Source: Serinicoccus hydrothermalis (lineage in GTDB: Bacteria; Actinomycetota; Actinomycetes; Actinomycetales; Dermatophilaceae). Taken from it: DNA of 64,000 bases. The translations under genes were made by a program, and so were the position numbers. Positions 1-8,580 of this stretch are shown in pieces. The notes under the pieces are model-generated. The model saw nothing but the letters and a program-made list of their open reading frames with translations. It did no database searches and had not been told where the DNA came from. The stretch spans positions 434,001 to 498,000 of the forward strand of contig NZ_CP014989.1 of the NCBI RefSeq assembly GCF_001685415.1, written 5' to 3'. Position 1 is the first letter of the stretch, and each line of letters begins with the position of its first letter.

Positions 1-181
1 CGAGCGCACGGTCAGCCTGCGCGCCGAGGACCCCACCGTGCTGGAACCTGGCATGTGCTTCCACATGATCCTCGGGATGTGGATGGACGGCTGGGGCTAC
101 GAGACCTCGGAGTCGGTGCTCGTCACCGACGCCGGACCTGAACTGCTCGCACCCCTCGACCAAGGACTGGTGATCCACTGA
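1..181 (+). CDS. M24 family metallohydrolase, C-terminal end (ectoine hydrolase DoeA/EutD-like)
   Basis: Partial gene cut by the left window edge; reading frame begins at base 2 and ends at TGA 179-181. The 59 visible residues are the end of a pita-bread (M24) hydrolase: an EPGMCFHMILGMWMDGWGYE stretch followed by TSESVLVTDAGPELL, where the Glu of the ES(V/I) motif would be a metal ligand. The hydrophobic, Trp-rich strand before ES resembles the ectoine hydrolase branch, which opens the ectoine ring to N-acetyl-diaminobutyrate, more than ordinary proline aminopeptidases. That assignment is by remembered family pattern and only from the tail. The stop overlaps the next ATG by one base (TGATG), so the two genes are translationally coupled and probably share a pathway. 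Confidence 0.6.
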   Translation, partial: ERTVSLRAEDPTVLEPGMCFHMILGMWMDGWGYETSESVLVTDAGPELLAPLDQGLVIH

Positions 182-1392
182 TGACGACCGACACCCCGAC
201 CACGCTGCCGCTGGGCTCCCGCGCCGACTACCTCGTCGGCTCGGTGATCGACTCCAGCACCTCGCTGCTGGCCAAGCAGACCCACGACATCGTCCGCTTC
301 GCCATGGGCAGCCCCGCCGCCGAGGCGATCCCCACCGAGCAGCTCGGGGAGGCGGCCCGCACCGGCCTCACCGGCGCCGACGCCTTCGACTACGCCGCGA
401 CCGAGGGCGATCCGCCGCTGCGGACCGCGCTGCTGGAGATGCTGGAGGGCACCACGGACGCGACCACCGACGAGCGGCTCACCATCACCGCCGGCGGCAT
501 GCAGGGCTTGGACCTGGCCGCCAAGCTCTTCATCGACCCGGGCGACCTCGTGACGGTCGAGTCGCCGACCTACACCAACGGCAGCGCCACCGCCCTGGCC
601 TACCAGGCCGAGCTCGCCGAGATCGAGGTCGACGAGGACGGGATGTCGATCGACGCCCTGCGCGTGGCCGTGGACCGGGCGGGCCGCACCCCCAAGCTCA
701 TCTACACCGTGCCCACCTTCCAGAACCCCTCGGGCACCTCGATGTCGCTCGCCCGACGGCAGGAGCTGCTGGAGCTGGCCCGCGGGTGGGGCAGCGTCGT
801 CCTCGACGACGACCCCTACGGCATGTTGCGCTTCGCCGGCGACCCTGTGCCCAGCCTGCACGAGCTCGCCGACGGCGACCCCCTCGTGTTCTCGGTGCGC
901 ACCTTCTCCAAGATCATCGCCCCCGGGCTGCGGGTCGGGTGGGTCGACGCCGACCCCTCGCTCGGCCAGCTGCTCATCCACGCCAAGCAGTCGATGGACA
1001 CCTGCACCAACCTCCCGGCCCAGCGGATGGTCGCCGAGTTCCTCCGCGCCGGGCACCTGGAGGAGCACCTCGCCACCCAGCGGCTGGAGTACCGCCGGCG
1101 CAAGGAGGCCATGCAGGAGGCCCTCACCGAGCACTTGTCCGGGCGGGCGACCTGGACCGACCCCGAGGGCGGCTTCTTCCTCTGGGTCAGCTTCGGCACC
1201 GGGCTCGACACCGAGGCGCTCTTCGAGACCGCGCTCGCCGACGGCGTGGCCTACATCCCCGGCAACGCCTTCTCCCCCGGCCGCCGCTTTCCGCACGACC
1301 TGCGGCTGTGCTTCGCCTCGACGCCCCCGGACCGGATCCGCGAGGGGGTTGCCCGGCTCGCGCGCGCCGTCGACGCCGTGGAGGCCCGGTGA
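181..1392 (+). CDS. PLP-dependent aminotransferase, fold type I (2-aminoadipate/MocR-like, no DNA-binding domain)
   Basis: A 403-residue class I/II aminotransferase. The PLP lysine lies in RTFSKIIAPGLRVGW (about residue 243), the Asp that contacts the pyridine nitrogen in VVLDDDPYG, and the phosphate-contacting Gly-rich turn in ITAGGMQGLDL. The C-terminal Arg (LRLCFAS) would hold the substrate carboxylate. The sequence resembles the LysN/2-aminoadipate aminotransferase and MocR C-terminal group but starts without a winged-helix domain, so it is an enzyme and not a regulator. It is coupled to the upstream M24 gene (1-nt overlap) and to the downstream M20 gene (4-nt GTGA overlap). Substrate unknown; context suggests an amino acid released from a compatible solute or N-acyl compound. 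Confidence 0.8.
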   Translation: MTTDTPTTLPLGSRADYLVGSVIDSSTSLLAKQTHDIVRFAMGSPAAEAIPTEQLGEAARTGLTGADAFDYAATEGDPPLRTALLEMLEGTTDATTDERLTITAGGMQGLDLAAKLFIDPGDLVTVESPTYTNGSATALAYQAELAEIEVDEDGMSIDALRVAVDRAGRTPKLIYTVPTFQNPSGTSMSLARRQELLELARGWGSVVLDDDPYGMLRFAGDPVPSLHELADGDPLVFSVRTFSKIIAPGLRVGWVDADPSLGQLLIHAKQSMDTCTNLPAQRMVAEFLRAGHLEEHLATQRLEYRRRKEAMQEALTEHLSGRATWTDPEGGFFLWVSFGTGLDTEALFETALADGVAYIPGNAFSPGRRFPHDLRLCFASTPPDRIREGVARLARAVDAVEAR

Positions 1393-2588
1393 CCCCGGGC
1401 GGGACCGCTGCCCTCGACACGATCACGGCCGAGCGTCTGGTCCCGCTGGCCCAGGCGCTGGTCCGGGCACCGGGGGCCAACCCTCCCGGGCAGGAGGCGG
1501 CCACCGCCGCCGTGCTCGCCGACCTCGCTCAGCAGCTGCACCTCGAGGTGGAGCAGCACGAGGTGGCGCCCGGTCGCCCCAACGTGCGCGTCACGCTCCC
1601 CGGGCAGAACGGTCCCGGCCTGCTCTTCCTCGGGCACACCGACGTCGTGCCGCCGGGCGAGCTCGCGGACTGGAGCGACGACCCGTATGCCGGTGGCGTG
1701 GTCGACGGGCGGCTGGTCGGGCGCGGGAGCGCCGACATGAAGGGCGGACTGGCCGCCGTCCTGCTGGCCCTGGCCATGGTGCGCGAGAGCGGGATCGTCC
1801 CCTCCGGGCCCGTGCTCCTCGACGCGCTGTGCGACGAGGAGCAGAACGGCCTGGGCATCCGGGACCTCGTCGCCGGCCCCCGTCCGGACCTGCTGGGCTG
1901 CGTCGTGGCGGAGCCCACCGACCTGACCACGGTGGTCGCGGCACGGGGCGCGTCCTACCTGCACGTCGAGGTGCGCGGCGTCGCGGCCCATGCCGGTCGC
2001 CCCGAGGACGGCCGCAACGCCATCGGCGGCGCCGCGCAGGTCGTCGCCGACCTGGAGCGCTGGCACGAGGAGCTGCGCGGCGACGTCCATCCCCTCGTCG
2101 GGCCGGCGACGCTCAACGTGGGCGTCATCGCCGGCGGGACCTCGGGCTCGGCGGTCCCCGACCTGTGCCGGGTCGAGGTGGACCGGCGGCTGCTCCCCGG
2201 CGAGCCGGTCGAGGCGGTGCTCGAGACCCTGCGGGGCCGGCTGGAGCGGCTCGATCTCGGCTCGCGCGGCCTGACCTGGACCCTGTCCTCCCCCATGGAC
2301 ATGCCGGGCTTCGAGACCCCGCCGGAGCACCGCTTCGTCACCAGGGTCGACGGGGCGATGAGCGCCGCCGGCCGCGGCGCCGCTCCCCTCGCGGGCTGGA
2401 CCGCCGCCTGCGACGGCGGCTTCGTCGCGGACGCGTGGGGCATACCGGTCGTGGTCCAGGGCCCCGGGTCCGTGTCCGACCAGGCGCACCGTCCGGACGA
2501 GTCGGTCGCGGTCGAGGAGCTCGTCGTCGCCGCCCGCGGCTACGCGCGCACCGTCCTGGAGCTCATGCAGCCCACGGGGCTGGTCTAG
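1389..2588 (+). CDS. M20 family metallohydrolase (ArgE/DapE/carboxypeptidase-type deacylase)
   Basis: 399 residues from GTG 1389, chosen because it overlaps the upstream stop as GTGA. Di-zinc ligands are recognisable in order: His of GHTDVV, Asp of GRGSADMKGG, the Glu pair of CDEEQNGLG, Glu of AEPTDL and a C-terminal His (QAHRPDE). The dimerisation (lid) domain carries the usual HAGRPEDG segment. Members hydrolyse N-acyl amino acids or dipeptides. As third gene of an M24-aminotransferase-M20 operon it could act as the deacetylase of N-acetyl-diaminobutyrate, a step normally done by an unrelated aspartoacylase-type enzyme; this is inference. The 3' end overlaps the convergent oxidoreductase gene by 4 bases. 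Confidence 0.8.
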   Translation: MTPGGTAALDTITAERLVPLAQALVRAPGANPPGQEAATAAVLADLAQQLHLEVEQHEVAPGRPNVRVTLPGQNGPGLLFLGHTDVVPPGELADWSDDPYAGGVVDGRLVGRGSADMKGGLAAVLLALAMVRESGIVPSGPVLLDALCDEEQNGLGIRDLVAGPRPDLLGCVVAEPTDLTTVVAARGASYLHVEVRGVAAHAGRPEDGRNAIGGAAQVVADLERWHEELRGDVHPLVGPATLNVGVIAGGTSGSAVPDLCRVEVDRRLLPGEPVEAVLETLRGRLERLDLGSRGLTWTLSSPMDMPGFETPPEHRFVTRVDGAMSAAGRGAAPLAGWTAACDGGFVADAWGIPVVVQGPGSVSDQAHRPDESVAVEELVVAARGYARTVLELMQPTGLV

Positions 2589-5458
2589 GAACCCTCGAGC
2601 CCGTCGGCGAGCAGCTGCGCCAGGTGCCGGCCCCGCCGGTCGGTGAGCGAGGCGATCTGGGTCCGGCAGGAGAAGCCGTCGGAGAGGACCTCGGTGCTCG
2701 GTGCCGCCGCGCGCACCGCCGGTGCCAGGACCCGCTCGCCCACCTGCCGGGACAGCTCCTCGTGGCCCGCCTCGAAGCCGAAGTTGCCCGCCAGGCCGCA
2801 GCACCCGGAGTCAGGCACCTGCGCCCGGATCCCGGCCCGCTCCATGAGCCGGCGGTCCGCGTCGAAGCCCAGCACGGAGTGCTGGTGGCAGTGCACCTGC
2901 ACGAGCGCGTCCTTCCCGACCTGCGGCGGCTCCCAGTCCGGCGCCCGCTCGGCCAGCGTCTCGGCGAGGGTGCGCACCTGGGTCCTCGCCAGGGCGGCCA
3001 GCGGCTCGTCCGGGAGCAGGTCGACCGCCTCGTGCCGGAAGACGGCGGTGCAGCTCGGCTCGAGGCCGACCACCGTCGCCCCCGCGCGCAACGCCGGCCC
3101 GATCGTCTCCAGCGAGTGCCGCAGCACCCGGGCGGCGACCCCGAGCTGACCGGTGGAGATCCACGTCAGCCCGCAGCAGACGGGGCCGCGCGGCAGGTGC
3201 ACCTCCATCCCGGCGTCCTCGAGCACGGCGACGGCCGCCCGCCCCACCTCGGGCGACAGGTAGGTCGTGAAGGTGTCCGGCCAGAGCAGGACCTTGGGCC
3301 GTCCCTCCTCCCGCACCGGCCGGTGCTCGCGACGGAACCACGAGGTGAAGGACCGCGGCGCGAAACGCGGGACGTCCCGGCCGGGGGCGATGCCGCCCGC
3401 CCGCTTGAGCAGCCCGGCCGCCGCGGAGCCGGTCACCGCGTTCGTCGCCCCGGGCGCGAGCGACGCGGCGCGGGCGAGCACCGGCAGCCAGCCCATGGAC
3501 CAGTGCGACCGCGGCCGGGCCCACGGGCGGCCGCGGTAGTGCTGGTGGGTGAACTCGGCCTTGTAGCCGGCCATGTCGACGTTGACCGGGCAGTCCCCGA
3601 CGCACCCCTTGCAGGACAGGCACAGGTCGAGGGCGTCCCTGACCTCCTCGGCGCGCCACCCCTCGGTGATGACATCGCCCTCCATCATCTCGAAGAGCAC
3701 GCGGGCGCGCCCGCGGGTGGAGTGCGTCTCGTCCCGGGTGACCTGGTAGCTGGGGCACATCACCCCGCCGGAGGTCTGGATGCACTTGCCGACGCCGACG
3801 CACCGGCGCTGCGCCTGCGCGAAGCTGCCGGCGTCCTCGGTGAAGGCCAGCGCGGTCCGCCCGTCGAAGCCGGCCGCGTGCCCGTGCTGGCGCAGCGCCG
3901 TGTCCACCGCCGGAGGGTCGACGATGACCTGCGGGTTGAGGAGCCCGTGGGGGTCCCAGGCACGCTTGACCCGGGCGAAGAGGGCGGTCGCGTCGGCGCC
4001 GTACATCCGCTCCAGGAGCCCGCCACGGGCCCGGCCGTCGCCGTGCTCCCCCGACACCGAGCCGCCGAGACCGACGACGAGGTCGGTGGCCTGCTCGACG
4101 AAGGAGCGGTAGTCGCGGACGCCGGCATCGCTGACCAGGTCGAAGTCGATGCGCAGGTGCATGCAGCCCTCACCGAAGTGCCCGTAGGAGGCGCCCGAGT
4201 AGCCGAACCTGCCCATGAGCTCCTCGAGGCCGGTGAGGTACTCGCCGAGCCGCTCCGGCGGCACGGCGGCGTCCTCCCACCCGGCCCAGGCCTCGGCGCC
4301 GTCGGCCCGGCGGGTCGCCAGCCCGGTGCCGTCGCGGCGGCAGCGCCAGAGCACGGCCTGTGCACCCGGCTCGGTGACCACGGCCGCCGTGCTGCGGGCT
4401 ATGCCGTCGCGCACCGCCGCGGCCACGTCCGCCGCCCGGCGGCGCGCGTGCCCCTCGTCCTCGCCCCCCACCTCCACGAGCAGCCACATCCGGCCCTCGG
4501 GCAACCCGGCGTCCTGCGCCTCGCGACGGGTGTCGTCCGGCAGCCGCTCGACCAGGGTGGCGTTGATCGACTCCATCGTCAGCGGCTCGTGCGGCAGGAC
4601 CAGCGGCACGCTGCGCGCCGCCGAGACCGCGTCGGGGAAGCCCAGGGCGAGCAGCACCACGGCCGGGGGCGGCTGCACCAGCGCGACCGTGGCCTCCAGG
4701 GTGGTCGCCAGGGTGCCCTCGCTGCCGCACAGCAGCCGGGCGAGGTCCACCTCCCCCGAGGGGCCGGGGAGCAGGTGCTGCAGGGCATACCCGGAGATCT
4801 GCCGGCTGAAGGTGCCGAACCGGCGCTCGATGAGGGTGGCGTTGTCCCGGCCGAGGTCGGCCATGGCCCGGCGCAGGTCGGCCATCGCGGGATCCGGCAC
4901 CGCCGGGCCGGAGGGACCGGGCGCCCCGATGCGGGCCTGCCTGCCGTCGGCGGTGAGGACCCGCAGGCTGCGCACGTTGTCCGCCGTCGTCCCCCAGGCG
5001 ACCGAGTGCGCGCCGCAGGCGTTGTTGGCGATCATGCCGCCCACGGTGCAGCGGCTGGCCGAGGACGGGTCCGCGGCGAAGGTCAGGCCGTGCTCCCTGG
5101 CCGCGGCGACGAGGGTGCCCAGGACAGCCCCGGGCTGCACCGTCGCCGTCCGCGCGACCGGGTCCAGGTCGAGGATCGCATCGAGGTGACGGGAGACGTC
5201 GACGACGACGCCGCCGAGGGCGTTGCCCGCCATCGAGGTCCCGGCCCCGCGCAGCGCCACCGGCGCCCCCGCCTCCCGCGCCAGCCCCATCGTCGTGACG
5301 AGGTCCGCCTCGTCACGGGGCAGGACGACCAGGTCGGGCACGACCCGGTAGTTCGACGCGTCGGTGGCGTAGAGCGCCCGCCCGAGCGGGTCCTGTCGCA
5401 CCCTGCCGCGCACCTGCGAGGCGAGGCTCGCCCCGAGCCGGGCGACGTCGTACGGCAT
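2585..5458 (-). CDS. FAD-linked D-2-hydroxyacid dehydrogenase with 4Fe-4S and CCG domains (YdiJ/D-2-hydroxyglutarate dehydrogenase type)
   Basis: A 957-residue three-part flavoprotein. The FAD-binding (VAO/FAD_binding_4) domain has RGAGTSMAGNALGG and CTVGGMIANNACG near residues 70-150; the FAD-oxidase C-terminal domain follows to about 510. A ferredoxin-like module has CVGVGKC and CLSCKGCVGDCPVN near 556 and 612; two CCG motifs (PVCCGL, SGCCGLAGNFGFE) lie near 760 and 887, as in heterodisulfide reductase/GlpC subunits. Length and order match the single-chain YdiJ-type enzymes that oxidise D-2-hydroxyglutarate or similar acids and pass electrons onward. The ATG at 5458 has a GGAGGG just upstream and sits inside a GGTATGCC motif. 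It diverges from the EutA-like/GntR pair across a GntR-type palindrome. Confidence 0.85.
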   Translation of the reverse strand: MPYDVARLGASLASQVRGRVRQDPLGRALYATDASNYRVVPDLVVLPRDEADLVTTMGLAREAGAPVALRGAGTSMAGNALGGVVVDVSRHLDAILDLDPVARTATVQPGAVLGTLVAAAREHGLTFAADPSSASRCTVGGMIANNACGAHSVAWGTTADNVRSLRVLTADGRQARIGAPGPSGPAVPDPAMADLRRAMADLGRDNATLIERRFGTFSRQISGYALQHLLPGPSGEVDLARLLCGSEGTLATTLEATVALVQPPPAVVLLALGFPDAVSAARSVPLVLPHEPLTMESINATLVERLPDDTRREAQDAGLPEGRMWLLVEVGGEDEGHARRRAADVAAAVRDGIARSTAAVVTEPGAQAVLWRCRRDGTGLATRRADGAEAWAGWEDAAVPPERLGEYLTGLEELMGRFGYSGASYGHFGEGCMHLRIDFDLVSDAGVRDYRSFVEQATDLVVGLGGSVSGEHGDGRARGGLLERMYGADATALFARVKRAWDPHGLLNPQVIVDPPAVDTALRQHGHAAGFDGRTALAFTEDAGSFAQAQRRCVGVGKCIQTSGGVMCPSYQVTRDETHSTRGRARVLFEMMEGDVITEGWRAEEVRDALDLCLSCKGCVGDCPVNVDMAGYKAEFTHQHYRGRPWARPRSHWSMGWLPVLARAASLAPGATNAVTGSAAAGLLKRAGGIAPGRDVPRFAPRSFTSWFRREHRPVREEGRPKVLLWPDTFTTYLSPEVGRAAVAVLEDAGMEVHLPRGPVCCGLTWISTGQLGVAARVLRHSLETIGPALRAGATVVGLEPSCTAVFRHEAVDLLPDEPLAALARTQVRTLAETLAERAPDWEPPQVGKDALVQVHCHQHSVLGFDADRRLMERAGIRAQVPDSGCCGLAGNFGFEAGHEELSRQVGERVLAPAVRAAAPSTEVLSDGFSCRTQIASLTDRRGRHLAQLLADGLEGS

Positions 5459-5476
5459 ACCTGCCCTCCGTTCCGC

Positions 5477-5490
5477 GATTGTCTACAATC
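5477..5490. promoter_or_regulatory. Probable GntR operator 1 (GATTGT-CT-ACAATC)
   Basis: Perfect 14-bp inverted repeat with 6-bp arms and 2-bp centre in the 83-bp divergent gap between the FAD dehydrogenase and the EutA-like/GntR pair. The same arms recur at 8545-8558 and partly at 11891-11904, and all three lie before genes of this island. The size and form fit an FCD-type GntR regulator, and the obvious candidate is the gene at 6303. Confidence 0.7.
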
Positions 5491-5541
5491 TAAGCATCAA
5501 CCAGCCCGGCCAGGACGGCCGGAGAGCGAGGGGTGTGGGCG

Positions 5542-6306
5542 ATGAGCACGATCGGGATCCTCTATCCCGGACACAGCGCCGAGGACGACTACCCGTGGGT
5601 GGAGGCCAACCTGCGCTCCCAGGGCCACGACGTCACGCTGCCGCTCGTGCACACCAGCGTCGGGGAGGACGCGCACCGGGTGGACGCCCTGCTCGACCTC
5701 GGCGGGGCGGACCGGCTGGCCGCCGGCGCGGACCGGCTGCCGCGCGGCTGCGACGGAGTCGTGTGGGCCTGCACCTCCGGCAGCTTCGTCTTCGGGGGCG
5801 CCGGCGCGCGCGAGCAGGTCGACCGGCTCGCCGCGCACACGGGACTGCCCGCGACCTCCACCTCCTGGGCCTTCGTGCGGGCGTGCCGGCTGCTCGGGGT
5901 CTCCCGGGTGGCCGTCGCCGCGTCCTACCCCCAGGACGTCGCCGAGGCCTTCGTGGCCTTCCTGGACGAGGCCGGGATCACCGTCACCGCCATGGGCAGC
6001 CACGGCATCGTCACCGCCGCGGAGGTCGGCACCCTGGGCCGGGCGGACGTGCTCCGCCTCGCCGCGGGGGTGGACCGCACCGGGGCGCAGGCGGTGCTCG
6101 TGCCGGACACCGCCCTGCACACCCTGCGCTGGCTCGAAGAGCTCGAGACCGGGCTCGGCACCGTCGTCCTCACCGCCAACCAGGTGAGCGTCCACGCCGG
6201 GCTCGGGCTGGTCGGAGAGGTCCCCGCCGTCGACGGTCTGGGCGCGCTCTTCGCCGAGGGGACACGGCAGGATCGGGTCGCGGACCGGGCAGGAGCAGCC
6301 ACATGA
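5542..6306 (+). CDS. Arylmalonate decarboxylase / maleate isomerase family protein (EutA-like)
   Basis: 254 residues from ATG 5542; GAGGGG lies 8 nt upstream. An in-frame GTG at 5533 is possible, but the shorter start gives the family's typical opening MSTIGILYPGHSAEDDYP. This Asp/Glu racemase-like fold normally uses one or two catalytic cysteines. The first is present as Cys77 in VVWACTSGSF. The second-lobe position, usually an SCT or GCT triplet, reads VPDTALHT (about residues 188-194) and has no Cys. That is the reverse of arylmalonate decarboxylase, which keeps only the second. EutA of hydroxyectoine-utilisation operons belongs to this family, which suits the neighbourhood. The stop overlaps the GntR start by 4 nt. 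Confidence 0.7.
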   Translation: MSTIGILYPGHSAEDDYPWVEANLRSQGHDVTLPLVHTSVGEDAHRVDALLDLGGADRLAAGADRLPRGCDGVVWACTSGSFVFGGAGAREQVDRLAAHTGLPATSTSWAFVRACRLLGVSRVAVAASYPQDVAEAFVAFLDEAGITVTAMGSHGIVTAAEVGTLGRADVLRLAAGVDRTGAQAVLVPDTALHTLRWLEELETGLGTVVLTANQVSVHAGLGLVGEVPAVDGLGALFAEGTRQDRVADRAGAAT

Positions 6307-7025
6307 CGGCACACATCTCGCGCGGCCCCTCGCCCGCGCTGCACCCCGTGACCCGCGAGTCCACCCCGAGCATCGTGGCCGCCCGCATCCGCGAGGCGAT
6401 CGCGCTCGGCGAGATCGCGCCGGGCAGCCAGCTCGGCGAGGTGGAGTATGCCGCGCGCCTGGGGGTGAGCCGCGGCCCGCTGCGCGAGGGGCTGCAACGG
6501 CTGACCCAGGAGGGCCTGCTCGTCGCGCACCCCAACCGCGGGCTCTTCGTGGTGGAGATGACCGACGCGCGGGTGCGCGACCTCTACCTCGCCCGGTCGG
6601 CGATCGAGCGGGCAGCCGGTGGGCGGATCCACGAGACCACCCCGTCGGCCGCCTCCACCGCGCTGCTCGAGGTCGTCGACGACATGGCCGCCGCCGCGCA
6701 GGAGCAGGACGTGCGGGAGGTCAGCCTCGCCGACATCCGCTTCCACGAGGTGCTCGTCGAGCACGCCGACAGCCCGCACCTGTCGCGCATCCACGCGACG
6801 CTGCTCACCGAGACGCGCATGTGCATCCACCTGCTCGAGCCGACGTATGCCGTCGACGAGGCCCGGGTCGGCGAGCACCGCGACATCGCCCTCGCCTTCG
6901 CCGGCGGCGACCCCCGGCATACCGACGCGCTCATCGTGCACCACATGCAGGACGCGCTGCGCCGGCTCACCGGGTCGGCGGCCGGCAGCGTCATCGACGA
7001 GGCCGGCGGACCTCAGCCCTCCTGA
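6303..7025 (+). CDS. GntR family transcriptional regulator, FadR/FCD subfamily
   Basis: 240 residues from ATG 6303, coupled to the EutA-like gene by ATGA. The winged helix occupies about residues 20-85 (IVAARIREAIALGEIAPG, then LGVSRGPLREGLQRLTQEGLL, then the PNRGLFVVE wing). The C-terminal FCD ligand domain has the expected Asp/His pattern (DIRFHEVLVEHADSP, GEHRDIALAFAGGD), which in relatives holds a metal and an organic acid. The palindrome 5477-5490 just upstream of the pair suggests autoregulation, and copies before other island genes suggest a local regulon. The 3' end overlaps the convergent aldehyde dehydrogenase by 13 nt. Confidence 0.9.
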   Translation: MTAHISRGPSPALHPVTRESTPSIVAARIREAIALGEIAPGSQLGEVEYAARLGVSRGPLREGLQRLTQEGLLVAHPNRGLFVVEMTDARVRDLYLARSAIERAAGGRIHETTPSAASTALLEVVDDMAAAAQEQDVREVSLADIRFHEVLVEHADSPHLSRIHATLLTETRMCIHLLEPTYAVDEARVGEHRDIALAFAGGDPRHTDALIVHHMQDALRRLTGSAAGSVIDEAGGPQPS

Positions 7026-8518
7026 GCGGGGCGGGGCCCGGCGATCCCGACGTACTTCACCTCGAGGAACTCCTCGATGCCGAGCGCGCCGCCCTCGCGG
7101 CCGAGTCCGGACTCCTTGATCCCGCCGAAGGGGGCCGCCGGGTTGGAGACGACGCCCTGGTTGAGACCGACCATGCCGGCCTCGAGGCCCTCGGCCATGC
7201 GCAGGGCGCGGTCGAGGTCCCGGGTGTAGACGTAGGACACGAGGCCGTAGGGGGTGTCGTTGGCCAGGCCCAGCACCTCGCCCTCGGTGGTGAAGGGGGT
7301 CAGCGGCGCGACCGGCCCGAAGATCTCCTCGCCCGCCATCCGCGCGTCCGGCGAGACGCCGGTGAGGACGGTCGGCGGGTAGAAGTAGCCCTCGCCGTCG
7401 GGCACCTCTCCCCCGGTGAGCACCTGAGCGCCGCCGTCGACCGCGTCCTGGACGAGCTCGGCGACCTTGGTCTGGGCCGCGTCGTCGATGAGCGGGCCGA
7501 CCTTGACGCCCTCCTGCGTGCCGGGACCGACGGTCAGCGCGGACATCTCCTGCGCGAGGCGGCGACCGAACTCCTCGACCACGGGCTCCTCGACGTAGAT
7601 CCGGTTGGCGGCCGTGCACGCCTCGCCCATGTTGCGCATCTTGGCCGCCATCGCCCCGGCGACGGCGTCGTCGAGGTCGGCGTCGGCGAAGACGATGAAG
7701 GGCGCGTTGCCGCCCAGCTCCATCGAGGTCCGCATGACCCGCTCGGCGCACTGCTCCAGCAGCACCTTGCCGATCTTGGTCGACCCGGTGAAGGACAGCT
7801 TGCGGGCGAGCCCGGAGCGGATCATGGGCTCCATGACCTCGCCGGCGTGCGTGGTGGTCACCGCGTTGACCGCGCCGGCGGGGACCCCCACCTCGGCGAG
7901 GATCTCCACGAGCGCGAGCATCGACAGCGGGGTCTGGTGGGCCGGCTTGATGACGCTGGTGCAGCCGGCCGCGATCGCCGGGCCGATCTTGCGGGTGCCC
8001 ATCGCCATGGGGAAGTTCCACGGGGTGATGAGCAGCGAGGGGCCGACCGGCTGGCGCATGGTGAGGAAGCGGGCGTTGCCGGCCGGCGCGGTCTGGTAGC
8101 CGCCCTCGATCCGCAGCGCCTCCCCGGCGAAGTGGCGCAGGAACTCGGCGGCATACGTGATCTCGCCCTTGGCCTCGGCCAGCGGCTTGCCCATCTCCAG
8201 GGTCATGACCATCGCCAGCTCGTCGGCCCGGTCCATGACGGCGACGTACGCCGCGTTGAGCCAGTCCGCCCGCTCCCGGGGTGAGGTCGCGGCCAGCTCG
8301 GGCTGCGCGGCCGCGGCGGCCTCGACGGCGCGCCGGCCGTCGTCCGGGCCGGCGTCGGCGACGCTCGCGATGGGCCGGCCGGTGGCCGGGTCGAGCACGT
8401 CGAAGCGCTCGCCGCTGCCGGCCGGGACCCACTCGCCGGCGATGAACAGATCGGTGGGCACGCGGTCCACCGCCCCGCCCGGGTCCTGACCCTCGACGCC
8501 TGCTCGTCCCTCGCTCAC
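7013..8518 (-). CDS. NAD(P)-dependent aldehyde dehydrogenase, succinate-semialdehyde type
   Basis: 501 residues from GTG 8518, preceded by GGAGG at good distance. The aldehyde dehydrogenase superfamily is clear: TPWNFPMAMGTRKIGPAIAAG, the SFTGSTKIGK cofactor loop, catalytic Glu in MELGGNAPF (about 266) and catalytic Cys in GEACTAANR (about 301). The closest group is succinate-semialdehyde dehydrogenase (GabD). Aspartate-semialdehyde dehydrogenases of ectoine catabolism (DoeC) belong to the same group, so substrate cannot be read from sequence. It diverges from a class III aminotransferase with a shared operator between them, a pair typical of a transaminate-then-oxidise route for GABA or diaminobutyrate. 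Confidence 0.88.
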   Translation of the reverse strand: MSEGRAGVEGQDPGGAVDRVPTDLFIAGEWVPAGSGERFDVLDPATGRPIASVADAGPDDGRRAVEAAAAAQPELAATSPRERADWLNAAYVAVMDRADELAMVMTLEMGKPLAEAKGEITYAAEFLRHFAGEALRIEGGYQTAPAGNARFLTMRQPVGPSLLITPWNFPMAMGTRKIGPAIAAGCTSVIKPAHQTPLSMLALVEILAEVGVPAGAVNAVTTTHAGEVMEPMIRSGLARKLSFTGSTKIGKVLLEQCAERVMRTSMELGGNAPFIVFADADLDDAVAGAMAAKMRNMGEACTAANRIYVEEPVVEEFGRRLAQEMSALTVGPGTQEGVKVGPLIDDAAQTKVAELVQDAVDGGAQVLTGGEVPDGEGYFYPPTVLTGVSPDARMAGEEIFGPVAPLTPFTTEGEVLGLANDTPYGLVSYVYTRDLDRALRMAEGLEAGMVGLNQGVVSNPAAPFGGIKESGLGREGGALGIEEFLEVKYVGIAGPRPAQEG

Positions 8519-8544
8519 AGCTGCCTCCTCATGCGGTACGTTCG

Positions 8545-8558
8545 GATTGTCAACAATC
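8545..8558. promoter_or_regulatory. Probable GntR operator 2 (GATTGT-CA-ACAATC)
   Basis: A second perfect copy of the palindrome at 5477-5490, in the 62-bp divergent gap between the aldehyde dehydrogenase and the class III aminotransferase. Only the two central bases differ. It overlaps the space expected for both promoters, so repression of the two genes together is the simplest reading. Confidence 0.7.
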
Positions 8559-8580
8559 TACCAATCGCAGGAGACCGATC

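Noticed and set aside
1349-5545. A plus-strand open frame of about 1400 codons
   Set aside because: Arg/Pro/Gly-rich antisense shadow produced by the high GC third positions of the M20 and FAD dehydrogenase genes; no domain is recognisable.
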